Shown: piece by piece, positions 46,253 through 57,624 of the stretch
Position numbering within the stretch: the first letter of the stretch is position 1
Layout of the letters: each line of letters begins with the position of its first letter
From: Athripsodes cinereus
Taxonomy: Eukaryota > Arthropoda > Insecta > Trichoptera > Leptoceridae
Direction of reading: 5' to 3'
Length of the DNA: 64,000 bases
Assembly (NCBI GenBank): GCA_947579605.1
Contig: OX388311.1
Location: 23,376,951-23,440,950, forward strand
Translations under genes and position numbers: made by a program
The notes under the pieces: generated by a model
What the model was told of the DNA's origin: nothing
Databases searched by the model: none
What the model saw: the letters and a program-made list of their open reading frames with translations, nothing else

Positions 46253-46451
46253 TTTACTATCATGACAACTCCTACAAGAGGAATAGCTTTGAATGCATGT
46301 TATATATTTGTCATAAAAAAATAAACAAGGCATTTAGGACGAGTGGCACGCCTCATCGCTGAATTGAAAATGATAAATATCTTGCTCGTGGTATTATACG
46401 AACACCTGCTTTTTAAAGGAAACTCAAAAACGTATTCTTTGCAGGAAATTG
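46253..46451 (-). mobile_element. SINE-1 copy, diverged
   Basis: Minus-strand copy: ACTCCTACAAGAGGAATAGC, CATTTAGGACGAGTGGC, ACGCCTCATCGCTGAATTG, CGAACACCTGCTTTTTAAAG and AACTCAAAAACGTATTCTTT. The head is lost. Confidence 0.7.
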
Positions 46452-46454
46452 AGC

Positions 46455-47820
46455 GGAAGATAGGTGCGGCAGATCAAAAATTAAATAATATCAGTTCTAC
46501 TGATAATATAAATAAGATCGTATCAACATAAAAAGAACTGTCGACTACTATCGCTTAAGTCAAATATAGTCAAACAATAAAACAAGTATCGGTTATCTTG
46601 ATGACACATAATATGTATATAAATATACGTAATATGATATATAATAATACATTATAATACAATAATAAATAATTTCTCGATGGCAATCAGCTGTTGAGAA
46701 CGTTTGACATACGCAGCGCAGTTCACAGTAGTGAGTAGGTACATACTTACATAGTATTATACTTCATTATGGTGGCTGACAATTCTCCTAAGCATACCAC
46801 TATACATACTATGTACATAAACGACTCTGTAGGTACCTGTTTAGAAAGCAGTAGTTGTTAGGTATAATTTTGCGCCTATCATACTTATAATCAGTACCGG
46901 TGCAAGTATGAAACTGATAACTTTTTTATACTCCATGATAACGTGATAAATTTTGTTTGGTCTAGGTGAAAATACTTTTGAAAATATACTCTTCGGTAGT
47001 TATTGCTTAAATTCCCATATTGACTCTATACGTTATTCGATACCTGCAGAATATATTAATAGTAAAATGAAAATAGTTTTTAAAACTTAAACATGCCTTT
47101 TTTCACTCATTCCATATACACCTTGTTCGTCGTTCATTTCGTATCTTTGAATGACATTTTGCTTTCCAAATTATGTATCTATAAGTTGGATGATAATTTC
47201 TTTGACTAAAATGGATCCATGGTTGAAAATCTGATTCATAAAACTTTGTACAGTGATTTTTAGATGGACATTCCCCTTGGATTCTCTTATTCAGTTAATG
47301 ATCTACATTTCTTCATCATCAATTAAGTATTTTACTACATCTATACGCGATGCATTAATATATCGACTAAACGCGAGTCTGTAACATTAACAAGATATTA
47401 AAATGATAAAGTATCTTCGATAGTAATTGTGCAGACATGTAAACAGTGTTTTATATCCGTACTGTGATAACCAACTTGCTACTCGTTTCTATGGTTAGTA
47501 TTTTTATTGTACACAATATGTAGTACCGTGTAATAATAACATTTTGTTATCATTTAAGATACATAATACTGAATCAACATATAATGATCAGTAAAATTAT
47601 CAAACAGTTAAGATTTATATACAAATATTTACTGAATTATTTTCAGAAAAAAAATGTTATAATTCATGTACTTGGTGGTTCAATGATAAAAAGGTTTATA
47701 TTACACCTACTATAAATATACGAAATTACAAAATTACGTACCTATTGAAAATTTTATGAGAAAATTTCATGTAGGTTTTATATTATTTTTGTCTTAGTTT
47801 TGTAATGAATATTGGCTGAA
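46455..47820. other. unassigned A+T-rich DNA
   Basis: No coding frame, no repeat family. A small G+C rise at about 46715 (CATACGCAGCGCAGTTCAC) has no partner signal. Confidence 0.4.
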
Positions 47821-47824
47821 ATGA

Positions 47825-47985
47825 AATAATAATAATAATAATAATAAAAATCTTTATTGCACAAAAAAACAAACATTATTAAAACACAAGCATTGCAGAA
47901 TCAGACAAATAAATTTGTGCAATGGGCGAGTTTATCGCAGAAGCGCGATATCTTCCAACTAACCCATGAAATACTTCATAATATA
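47825..47985 (-). mobile_element. LINE 3' UTR fragment
   Basis: An (AAT)n run at the low end (the 3' tail in minus sense), then TCTTTATTGCACAAAA and, further in, AATGGGCGAGTTTATCGC, AGAAGCGCGATATCTTCC and AACTAACC. This 'TTTATTGCACAAA ... GGGCG..TTATCGC..AAGCGAT..CTTCC' layout is known from the 3' ends of insect LINEs. No coding part remains. Confidence 0.55.
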
Positions 47986-47999
47986 AATAAATCAGTTAT

Positions 48000-48879
48000 T
48001 TTTAACTAAATCTATCCATAGTCTCAACAGTTCATTAAACATTATGTTTTGTTTAAAAATTTACTCGTCTCCGTAATCTTATTGCATCTTGAATAATAAA
48101 ATTCGTATAAATATCTCACGTCATTTATATGGGAATTTTAATTCACAATGACACCGTGATTAATTAAAATATAGAATTATTAAATCAATTATACTCGGAC
48201 TAAGATTCAAAGTCGGCAAAAACAAGTTTGTGAGTATTAGATTCATGTCGTAAAGATAATACAAAATTTCTATTTCTCAATCAAAACCGCAAAACTAACA
48301 AGTTTAAGACAGTCATGATAATGATTAATTTGCTTAAAGGGTCTTTTTAGTATTGTTATTATTATTATTATATTTGCGTTTGAATTAGTTCCACTGATTT
48401 AGCAAAACCATTGTTTTTCTCTCTGTCGGAGATGAGGTGAAATTTTCGAAAAGATTTGACATTAATTATATGTTTTTATCCATTGTCACAAAAAGTGCCA
48501 CAGTTGACAAACTTTCTACATATATAAGTAGGCATAGTAAAAGATCGGTGTTAAATTATTTTTTCTCCATTCGTTGCGGAAACAGGTATTTGAGTGTTCA
48601 AATAATGATATTGGAAAATGTACTTAAAATGATGATACCATGGAAATGTGCTGCAATCGATATATAATAATATATTATACTTCGATCAATAGATTTTTCC
48701 TAACAATGGAATCTAAAAAATATATTCCATATACAATATGTAATATACAAATAAATGAAAACAAAAAAATTAGTCTTTTAATCTTTTTTATATCGACACT
48801 TGATATGTCTCATGAAAAACACGAATATTTTGGTGAACACAAAGAGAAAATAATATTATTATTTTAATTGTCGACTTTT
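48000..48879. other. unassigned A+T-rich DNA
   Basis: Frames at 48437-48667 and 48640-48867 overlap, have no motif and read like chance. Confidence 0.4.
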
Positions 48880-49060
48880 GAGTTCTTCGGTACCCTGGAG
48901 GTCGAGTCTCGGCCTTGTGAAGGCTAAGGGGTCCGGGGTTCGATCCCAGGTGCCGGCAAACTCCCCTTTCACGACACAAGCTTTTAGCGTAGTGTGAAAG
49001 GTGTATAAGGTTGTATTTGGGTTTATAACAAAACCCAGATATATCTTTTTAAAAAAAAAA
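48880..49060 (+). mobile_element. SINE-2 full-length copy
   Basis: GAGTTCTTCGGTACCCTGGA, GGTCGAGTCTCGGCC, an 8-base insertion-like change before GGGGTCCGGGGTTCGATCCC, AGGTGCCGGC, the GACACAAGCTTTT body and 3' hairpin TTGGGTTTATAACAAAACCC, then AGATATATC and A10. The A box is changed (TACCCTGGAGGTCGAG). Confidence 0.9.
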
Positions 49061-50005
49061 CTTGATACCAATATATCTCAGAATTGATTTAACTCTTTTA
49101 TCAATTTCTTCATTCCGTATACACTTGAACATTTATTGAGGTCTAGTATATATTTCATTGTGTTTTTTCTGCTTAACATAAATATAGTAAGTATGTTCAA
49201 CAGAGTTTCGAGTAATTTATGACTTAATGTATATCATTTGCAACAAAATATTTCATTTTCCCTTTCATTAATGCTAATTTACTCTGATTATCTTTCAAAT
49301 ATCACGAATTTTGCAGTGTTAACATTTCCTAGGGCACGTCGTGAAGTGCAAACATATTAGTATAATATTATCAACATTAAATACTGAATTTATAAGTAAA
49401 TAGAACAAAAGGCTCACTGTATATATACATTACTTTGTTGTAATTTAAATTACAATTTACATAATTCGTATTACGTATAAACATTTTTAAAATTGAGGTT
49501 TACAAATCCAGGGAATTAAGTTAATTTATAGAATTAAAATCTTTATGTGCCCGAAGGCAATTTATATTAAATGCAATTTGGATCATGTTTCGTATAATTC
49601 AAGAAGTTTATCGATGAAAGTTTGGTTCAGTTAGACAATAAATAGAGTCGATCGTATCAAAGCGAAGATTAAACTATTTATGACTTGAAGAGAAATTATT
49701 TTACTTGTATTTTTCTTCCTAGTTTCATGTCGTGCATCTCGTTAATCATGTTGATGATCGGCAAGGCAGTTAATCAAAATAACTTATTGCGATCATGACA
49801 AATAAATAAATGATGAAATTTTTAAACATGGTTTTGTTATATTACATATCATTATTTTATTTGTTATTTGCGAAAGTGTTGATAAAATAAAAGCAATAAA
49901 GATATAAATTTGGGTGGTGTGATAAAAAGTGAAACGTAATCTTAACCAGTAAGTTCGCTTCTTTATGGGACCATATTAAACAAATATATAAAAATAATAT
50001 CTATT
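49061..50005. other. unassigned A+T-rich DNA
   Basis: No frame above 60 codons apart from those crossing SINE-2. No structure noticed. Confidence 0.45.
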
Positions 50006-50246
50006 ATTGATTGAGTCGACGTTGATTTTGTAAAACTCCATTATATTGATATAATGAAAACAAAATTGTTTTTAGTTTTACTACGATTTATTTGTTAAAA
50101 ATAAGTTACCAGGTTTCGACCTATGAGGTCATTGTCAAACAGAGTTTGAAGTCTGACAATGACCTCATAGGTCGAAACCTGGTAACTTATTTAACAAATA
50201 AATCGTAGTAACACCAAAAACAATTTTGTTTTCATTATATCAATAT
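50006..50246. mobile_element. long foldback element type 2, copy A
   Basis: A head, TATTGATTGAGTCGACGTTG then ATTTTGTAAAA, is followed by a ~94-base near-perfect inverted repeat: arms 50043-50137 and 50154-50246 with a 16-base centre. Each arm contains TGACAATGACCTCATAGG and TCGAAACC. GACCT-CAT-AGGTC forms a small hairpin followed by GAAAC. The head and layout recur at 59.3 kb. CTGACAA-[stem]-GAAAC resembles a mutated hammerhead core (CTGANGA-[stem II]-GAAA). There is no coding sequence. The class is uncertain. Confidence 0.75.
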
Positions 50247-50949
50247 CTATTATTATGGATACATTTTTAAATCCACATATTTATAAACATATCTAGAAGA
50301 TATCTTTATTGGTACCTATTTTTGATTCAATTGATTAAATGACAGTAATTCACTAAATATAAATTCGTTTTTCTTCACAATGTAAACAATGTCAATTTTC
50401 AAAATTTTAATGATTTTTCTAATTAATTAAACTCAATAGTCTAAAAGATGTTTACGCAGAGCAGTGATGTTTTCTTATAATTATATCAGAAAATCGTGCG
50501 AACTACATAAATTATCTTATTTTCGTTAACATAAGCGATGTTGCAAAAATATTAATATGTAGAAAATCATTTAATACAACGTCATTGTTCGTGAAATACG
50601 AGTAATTTTTTTTACGCAGTTGAAGCTAATGAGTCGCTTCTTGACAATGCAAATAGTAATGAAGAGTAAAAGTTTATATTAAGTATTTTCACTTTTCTAA
50701 TTAACAACGAATTCTAATGGAATCATAATCATTATTATGTATTAAATTAACGTAATTATTACGTTTGAATCAGAAATTTCATTATGTCTGACTGTATGGA
50801 ACTATTTATAAAGATGACTATCTTAATTAATGTTTATTATATACATTGAATTTCTTTTACTTCAGTTCATCATGGTTCAAAAACCTTAGACTGCATATAA
50901 ACAATAGTAAAAAAATTAGACGTATAATTTTCGATGCAATAGACATGTA

Positions 50950-51262
50950 ATTTTTTTTAATATTTATTTTATTTTATTTATTCAGTAAGGATCGGACAGT
51001 TGAAACAATTAGTATAAACATTAAAAGACAACAATGAGCAAACCAATTAAGATCCCCTTCTTACCAATCTAATAAACATAAATTTGAAACTTAAAATGAT
51101 AAAACACATAAGAATGTAAAAAAAATGTGAAAATGTGTAAAATGTAAAAGTGTAAAAAAAAATGCAAATAAATGTATAAAATGCAAAAAATTTAAAAATG
51201 CAAAAAATGCAAAATTAATAAAATGCAAAAAATGTAAAAAAGCAAATAAATGCAAAAACACA
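50950..51262. repeat. (TTTTA)n tract and degenerate AATGCAAA array
   Basis: A (TTTTA)n-like tract at about 50960-50985 may be a minus-strand LINE tail. From 51111 to 51262 the sequence is ~15 degenerate units of AATGTAAA/AATGCAAA, a low-order satellite. The 74-codon Phe/His/Leu frame on the minus strand is a product of this repeat, not a gene. Confidence 0.7.
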
Positions 51263-51269
51263 TAAAAAG

Positions 51270-52505
51270 ACACAACCCACCAAAGTCCACTAATCCAATC
51301 CCCAAAAGTAACCATATAAAATAACCATGACGCAAACTTTGTTAATATTTCTTTTGAGTTTGATAACTATACAGTTTGATAATTATTATACTGTATGATA
51401 ATGCTGGATCGAGATCGTTATCACTATTGACTCAATAAATAGGTACTTTACCCACAAAAAATAATTCATTTTAATTTTTGTACCAAATATATAAACAAAA
51501 GTGAAATTAACCATGCGTAATTTTGACAATCTTTTATTTAGATAAAGTTATTACAAATATTATTTTTTGTCTTTTAACGAAATAAAGAAGAAAGTTTACA
51601 TTGAATTGCCATTCTTGTCACGCAAATAGTAATTATTCAAAATTCCCATGCAGAGGTATCTTTGATTGATCTCTCTATGGGACTTTAAGTGTAATTACAT
51701 AAAATAAAAACATTATCTTTGTACATACTTTGTTATTATTACAAATTTATTTGTTTAAATGTGATCTAACTAGTCATCTCAAATTATAATTACATTTTTT
51801 TAGAATTTATCTGTCAAAAGCTTCTTGTTATGTGAGCGATTTGTGAGAAATTTTGATTATTTAAAAAGTATTACAAAATATGTACATACAGTAGTTTATA
51901 TCACAATTTTAATATTACAGACACAAAATTTTTCTTAATTTACATTCCGCATATAATCAAATTAATTATTTTTTGAAAATAGAAACCTTTCTAATTGTGA
52001 TTTCAGAGACTCATTTGGATATAAAAGAGCTCTTTAAATCATCTCTGATTTCTTATTCAAACCAGCTGCATTTATGTTATGATTTTATGTCATATAAAAA
52101 TCAAAAAAAGATTGTCATCTTTTTCTAGCTACATAATAAAAATCTTCGAAAAACCTGAGTGTTATAAAAATGATTTACGTATCAATACGAAACTGATTAC
52201 TTGCAAAGCTTTTTTGTCTCCTTCAATAACCTCTATAAATCAAAATGATTTTACGGGTAGATCTTTTGTAATGTTATTAACTGTCTATTATTATATTTTG
52301 CTATTAATTGCCGCTTTATAAAATGCATATGATTTTTTGCTGCATTTTGTGTCTTGGTAGTAAAATCAATAAGCCGGCCCATGGTGTTTAATATATCTGC
52401 ATTTTTTGTTAAAACACGACTCCCATTTATATTGCGTTTCTGTAAGGTGTTGTCACTGGGAAGTTTTTATATTAATATTTATTCTGTGTACCTATATACC
52501 ACTTT
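51270..52505. other. unassigned A+T-rich DNA
   Basis: The 80-codon frame at 52079-52321 shows no motif. No repeat recognised. Confidence 0.4.
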
Positions 52506-52508
52506 GTA

Positions 52509-53068
52509 TAATTGAATCAGTCATTTGAGAAACAACATAAGTCAGGTTTTTAGCGATTTTTTTTTTATTTGGGTCCTTTTTCTTGAAACGCACGTTATTT
52601 CATTTAGAAACCACGTAATTTTTACCCATTTGCGCTGATTAACTTGGCCAGTCAATAGAAAAACAACACAAGTCAGTGACTAATGTTGTAACTACACTAA
52701 AATTTTTCGTGTCGATTCACAGCTGACTCTTAACGCCAACCACTAACGTGGGTAAAAATGATGAAAAATAGTGATTTTTGGTTGTTTAATAAATAATCTG
52801 GGATGAAAATGTTGATTTTCATTCCTTGAAATGGTGTTCATTTGAGAAACAATATAAGTCAAAGGTTTTAAATTAACAAATTAATATACAAATAAAATAT
52901 TTTGTCGTAAAAAAAGGTTTATAATAAAAGAATACACTGTAAGTAACATTTTGATTTGAGTAAGATATCAACATTTCATTCAAAATTTTATAACAAACAG
53001 TTTTTTGTGATTTCTGAATAGTTTGTATTGACTGACTTATGTTGTTTCTCAAATGACCGATTCAATTA
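52509..53068. mobile_element. TIR element (MITE-like) with TA flanks
   Basis: The element is 52511-53066 (556 bp), flanked by TA. Terminal inverted repeats of 35 bp (52511-52545 and 53032-53066, ATTGAATCAGTCATTTGAGA onward) have one mismatch. The inner TIR block TTTGAGAAACAACATAAGTC recurs inside as TTTGAGAAACAATATAAGTC near 52852 and, less well, near 52657 (GAAAAACAACACAAGTCAG). The interior is A+T-rich and noncoding. TA duplication suggests a Tc1/mariner-type mobilising transposase; AATT as a 4-bp duplication is the alternative. Confidence 0.85.
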
Positions 53069-53099
53069 TAATATCTAGGTGGGGTCGTTAGCGGAATAA

Positions 53100-53190
53100 G
53101 AGCATGTAATGAACATCGGAGCGCCCTTGAGGTGGATTTTTTTCACAAAACGGCGCTTTACAAATCATCCAAATAATAATAATAATAAGT
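53100..53190 (+). mobile_element. CR1-like LINE 3' tail only
   Basis: GAGCGCCCTTGAGGTGG (53120) and AAACGGCGCTTTACAAATC (53148), then an (AAT)n tail. No coding sequence is left: an extremely 5'-truncated insertion of the LINE-F type. Confidence 0.6.
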
Positions 53191-53204
53191 ATGTAGTACA
53201 GATT

Positions 53205-53270
53205 GGCCTCCTTGCAATAAAAAATAAAGCATTCAGAATAAGTGTCATGTTTTAACTGTCTCAAACAGAA
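53205..53270 (-). mobile_element. SINE-1 fragment, weak
   Basis: Minus strand: GGCCTCCTTGCAATAAAAAA, then AAAGCATTCAGAATAAGTG. Similar to the central part of SINE-1 (CTCTTCGTGCCAA..., AAGACATTCAGGATGGGTG), but short. Confidence 0.35.
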
Positions 53271-53274
53271 GTCT

Positions 53275-53940
53275 CAAAATCATACAGAAAATAATTAAGT
53301 AATGAAAAATGTTGTTTGGTGACTAGAAATCACTCGTGATAATTCCCAAATAAATAATATTTTGAAGGTTGAAAATTTTGCAGGTACACTTAAAATATTT
53401 AACATACTAATCTGTCTATACAACTGATTTGAAATGATTTGATTTATAGTTTATTACTTGTATTACGATACTTGTTTGTGTATATCAAAATTTGAACATT
53501 TTATAAATATATTACACTATACAATAGTAGGTATCATTTGATAAATATAATGTATTCTTTATGTACATTAATTTGTTTAACAACTAACACATATCTAAAT
53601 ATATGATTATCTTATGGAAAGTATAGATTTTAAAATTTCATTTCAGTTTAAAAAAGAAAGAACTTTTTTTTTCTAATTAGTAATCCTTTATCTCAACTTT
53701 GTTTAGATTAATTCTTAAAAAAATACTTTATCACAGTAAAAAAAATCTGATTAGTTAAAATTCTTAAAAATATTATAAAACCTATGTTTTTGTTATCTAA
53801 TGGATGGCAAGAAAAAACAAACCTATAAAAAAGTTCCTCCGAGTTGCTAACCAATATTTATTGGTATTTTTTTAGTGTTTATATTTTAGTGATTATGTTA
53901 AAACGTATAATTAAGTCCAGCTTCTGTATTTTGAATCACA
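53275..53940. other. unassigned A+T-rich DNA
   Basis: No feature recognised. Confidence 0.4.
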
Positions 53941-53945
53941 TTAAG

Positions 53946-54448
53946 CATAGGCGTACCAAAAGAGGAGTAAACTGGTGCCGCGGCCCCCTTTAGAATATCA
54001 AAAATAGTTGTAAGGTAGATAATATTATTATTAAAAGTACGAGAAAAGTGTATATAAAATGTAAAGAGGGAGATCTTGAAACATTTCACAAACCAAACAT
54101 TTCACAAAGCAAGAAGGAAAATTTGATGACGGAAGGGAAGGGGGTTAGTCCAAATTACAAAATCATGATACCTACTACTACTACTACTATACCATCACGG
54201 CATATCCCACAAGTGGGGTAGCCAGCAGATCAGCTGCATGTAAGAAACATGCAAACTGTCCTCTTCGTGCCAAAATAAAATCAAGACATTCAGGATGGGT
54301 GGCAAACCTCATCGCTGAATTTAAGATGTAAAATGTCTTAATTTTTTTCATGATACCTGACACTAGAAATAGGTCTGCACCGTTGACAGTTGTAATACTT
54401 AAACTTTTCTTAGCTGTTGTCCTCATAAAAATCTTGCTTACGCCCCTG
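53946..54448. mobile_element. DNA transposon relic, interrupted by SINE-1
   Basis: The left end CATAGGCGTACCAAAAGAGG and the right end (inverted) CAGGGGCGTAAGCAAGATTT are similar over ~16 bases. Such CAGGGGCGTA-type termini are found on several cut-and-paste transposons. The interior is noncoding, and a SINE-1 with TSD sits inside. No clear duplication flanks it, so the superfamily is not assigned. Confidence 0.45.
54163..54358 (-). mobile_element. 5'-truncated SINE-1 with 11-bp TSD
   Basis: TCATGATACCT occurs at 54163-54173 and again at 54348-54358. The element between (54174-54347, minus strand) has a long (TAG)n tail and an intact 3' half but stops after AAAATTAAGACATTTTACA, so the 5' ~75 bases are missing. 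Truncation at the end opposite to the tail, with a TSD, is the signature of target-primed reverse transcription and fixes the element's polarity. Confidence 0.93.
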
Positions 54449-54890
54449 TCATTTGGCAGAATGTCGTTACGGATTAGACTGTAAATTATAGTAGGTAATT
54501 AAGCCAATCCTAATACATATTATATTATTGATCCTCCAAATTGATAAGGTAATTATTCAATATAAAACCCATATTAATCACTAAGGGTAAGGCTAAACAA
54601 TGTTGATTTTATTTTTAAGTGTGATGTCTGTAGGTGCATATTATATATTATGGTCAACTTATTGAACGCCAATTACTTACAAACTCCGAGGGTTTAAAGA
54701 CCCCGAAATTATTAATCTAATTATAACATTATAGCATCATCCAAATGTGGGAGAGTCAGGTGATGAAATTAATAATTTCGTTTTCAATATGATTCTTCAT
54801 TTATTATTTTATTATGATTTTTTATCTTTCTGACGACAATTTCTAATTGAAATTTTGTTGTTTTAAAATGGACGTGGATGTTGATCCTAA
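54449..54890. other. unassigned A+T-rich DNA
   Basis: Nothing recognised. Confidence 0.4.
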
Positions 54891-54955
54891 ATAATGTAAA
54901 GCGCCCTTGAAGTGATATTATCACAGTACGGCGCTATATAAATAGTCATATAATT
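54890..54955 (+). mobile_element. CR1-like LINE 3' tail only
   Basis: AAAGCGCCCTTGAAGTG and ACGGCGCTATATAAATAG repeat the box pair of the 53.1-kb and 38.6-kb tails. No coding part. Confidence 0.55.
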
Positions 54956-55013
54956 TTTATTTGAGATTTCTTAGCCAAGGGATTGAATTGAGTGCTTTTC
55001 TTCGATATCATCT

Positions 55014-55286
55014 AGCTAGACTACTATACTATACTATACCATCACGGCATATCCCACAAGTGGGGTAGCCAGCAGACCAGCTGCGTATAAAACATGCAAG
55101 CTGTCTTCTCCGTGCCAACATAAAATCAAGACATTCAGGATGGGTGGCAAACCTCATCGCCGAATTTAAGATGTAAAATGTCTTTATTTTTTCGAACACC
55201 TGCCTTTTACAGGACACTCGAAAACTTATGGAGAAGAGTGGGAGACCAATTCTTTACCGGGTGCTCCACGGGAAAGAGCTAGACTA
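55014..55286 (-). mobile_element. SINE-1 full-length copy with TSD
   Basis: The element 55024-55276 lies between AGCTAGACTA at 55014-55023 and 55277-55286. It is very close to the apparent family consensus: perfect CCCAC-AA-GTGGG hairpin, AACACCTGCCTTTTACAGGA and TTACCGGGTGCTCCACGGG. Probably among the youngest copies. Confidence 0.93.
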
Positions 55287-55289
55287 TCT

Positions 55290-56100
55290 ACTAAGTATTC
55301 ATACCGTCAGAAGAAAATTTCCTCTACAATGGGATATTTCTAAATTCAAAATAGCAATGAATTTAAACTGCATATATTATTTTCTATACTAAAAGATAAA
55401 TGGATAGACGTTTTAAGAAAGTGAAATGAATCTTATAATATAATGTATCCTCATCTTCGACAAACGAAATCGATAGTGAAATCGTAAACATCTTCATCAA
55501 ATCAGCTGATGGAACTTACTAGACAAACATTAGCATTTTATTGTTATCATTACCGGTTTATGATAAAAGAATTTATTTCCGTGAAAGACAAACGTAATAA
55601 TAACACAAACGTTGTATAATGAAAACCAGTATAAAGTACTAAAGTATCGCGGTAGTAAAAATATCCTTATGTTTGTGTAATGCAGAAACATGCAGAAATC
55701 GAAATGAGTAGATTACTTACAATATTCGTAATATTCGCAAGGTCGTTTCAGAGAAAGTTGTTTTGTATCACTACCTGTTCAACGTATAATATTATTATTA
55801 TTAAGGCAACGTTAACAATATTATCTACTGTATATTTAGTGTAATGTTCGTATACAGCTTTAGTACCTACGACGACTTATCAAAACTTTGAACCGCGTTC
55901 TACCGTTCTTGCACCAGCAGCAGTAGTCATGCAATATAATTGAACTGCAACGGCGTGCATTGCTTTCAATAGTGGAATATTAATTTTAATGGAAGAAAAT
56001 TACTTATATTATACACCGTGATAAGGACTACGTAACATAGTAAGAATAAATGAATTGAATATTAAGTATATATATTAAAAATATTTAAACTTAAAAATCT
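55290..56100. other. unassigned A+T-rich DNA
   Basis: A slight G+C rise at 55885-55955 (GAACCGCGTTCTACCG, GCACCAGCAGCAGTAG) without other signals. Confidence 0.4.
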
Positions 56101-56107
56101 TTAATAA

Positions 56108-56264
56108 TTGTGTCGGTGCACACGTAGTAGAGTTCTATATTATGTAATTGAAACAAGTGTTTCTTTAATCGTGACGATTGATAATGACCTGATAAGTCGA
56201 AAGACGTCTCTCTCGGAATCAATAATCTATAGAAAGAAACACTTGTTTCAATTACATAATTAAA
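56108..56264. mobile_element. foldback element type 1, copy B
   Basis: The head TGTCGGTGCACACGTAGTAG equals that at 22461. Perfect 28-bp arms lie at 56139-56166 and 56233-56260 (GAAACAAGTGTTTCTTT core). The 66-base loop contains TTGATAATGACCTGATAAGT, then CGAAAGACGTC, similar to the motif in the type 2 foldbacks. No coding sequence. Confidence 0.8.
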
Positions 56265-56269
56265 AATAT

Positions 56270-57185
56270 TTGTTATTTTTATATTATGTAAAGAACTTTT
56301 TTAAAATAAATTTATCCTTAAAGTTGGTATTCAGTCTTAGTTAGAAGTAATAAAATATCACTGGGAAAATTCATTTTGTAATAAGAATTTGCCATTCTTC
56401 GTTTAACAAAGGAATGCAAGTTGAAAAAAAAACGAAAAAAATAATAATCATTTATGAAAACTATTAAATTTATATGCTTTTATCATTATCGAAATATTTT
56501 GTCAATGAAATCATTCGTGCCTGAAATAGAGAACTATCATTATATTATTTATAAGCACGCTTTTAAATGGAGTAACTTTTGTTTATAGCGCAATGTTCTG
56601 TGGTTTTTATTACAAATTAAAATAAAATTTTCATAACTGTCATCGGCTTACAACATTTGTCAAGTTTTTACTAAATACTTCGTGACCGAGTGACTGATAT
56701 CAAAATGTTTTTTTTTTGTTTTAATTTGAATTGAGATCAAAATATATCATCATTAAAAAATATGAATAAAACCTTTGTTCTTCTTGTATAAAGATTGTCC
56801 ATATAAAGAATATTGTTGCAACAAACCTTTCATTATAAATAAGCGATGCGCAATATAGAGAAATAATTCATGATTTTAATAAATATGTTATTTAATCACT
56901 GAAAATTTGATTTAGATAATGCAAGAATAATGAGAAATAATGCAGTATTTTTTCTCGTGAGATAGTTCTTAAATATAAATAATATCTATGTCGTATTATT
57001 ATTATGCAATTTTTACATTCTCCATATTTAATTAATTGATAAAATGTCATTCTCGTCTGAACCTCTTGTAATAATTTTTGCTAAATCATGGTTTAATAAT
57101 AATTATATTTGTTGCTGGTTTAATTGGAATACAATTGCATAAAATATGTAATAATATGAACTAAGGTGGAACAATATGGAATAGT
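56270..57185. other. unassigned A+T-rich DNA
   Basis: Nothing recognised. Confidence 0.4.
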
Positions 57186-57187
57186 AC

Positions 57188-57622
57188 ACGTACGAGAACA
57201 AGCGCCGTCACATCACACCACTGCTTAAGGTGCTACACTGGCTGAGAGTCCCAGAGAGAGTGGAGTTCAAACTGTGCCTCACGGTCCACAAAGCCTTGAA
57301 CGGCACGGCACCTCAATGCCTCGCTGAACTCTGTCCCCTCGATGAAACTCTGAGGCGACCACTGCGATCAGCTTCCACCGCTGTCAACAAACTTGTGGAG
57401 CCCAACAGGGCAAACACTTCCAAATTCGCAGAGAGGATCTTTAGCGTTGCGGGGCCAACCGCCTGGAACCGATTTCCAGCGGACTTAAGACAGAACCAAC
57501 CCACTGCAACGTTCAGGAGTAAGCTGAAAACACTGCTTTTCAAGAAAAGCCATGGCACCCTTGAGATGGTCACGGATCATTAAACTGCGCCAAATACAAA
57601 TTATCTTTATTATTATTATTAC
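57188..57622 (+). mobile_element. CR1-like LINE 3' end (LINE-D copy 2)
   Basis: Open from about 57191 to the stop at 57581-57583 (131 codons): YENKRRHITPLLKVLHWLRV, PERVEFKLCLTVHKALNG, TAPQCLAELCP, FAERIFSVAGPTAWNRFP and FRSKLKTLLFKK. It extends ~17 codons further 5' than the 18.9-kb copy. The UTR boxes are GGCACC and TGCGCC, both mutated relative to copy 1. An (ATT)n tail follows. The frame has no stop, so it is recent. The minus-strand frame 57313-57573 is its shadow. Confidence 0.92.
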
Positions 57623-57624
57623 GT

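Noticed and set aside
51091..51315. Phe/His/Leu-rich minus-strand frame resembling a repeat protein
   Set aside because: Arises from a degenerate AATGCAAA satellite.
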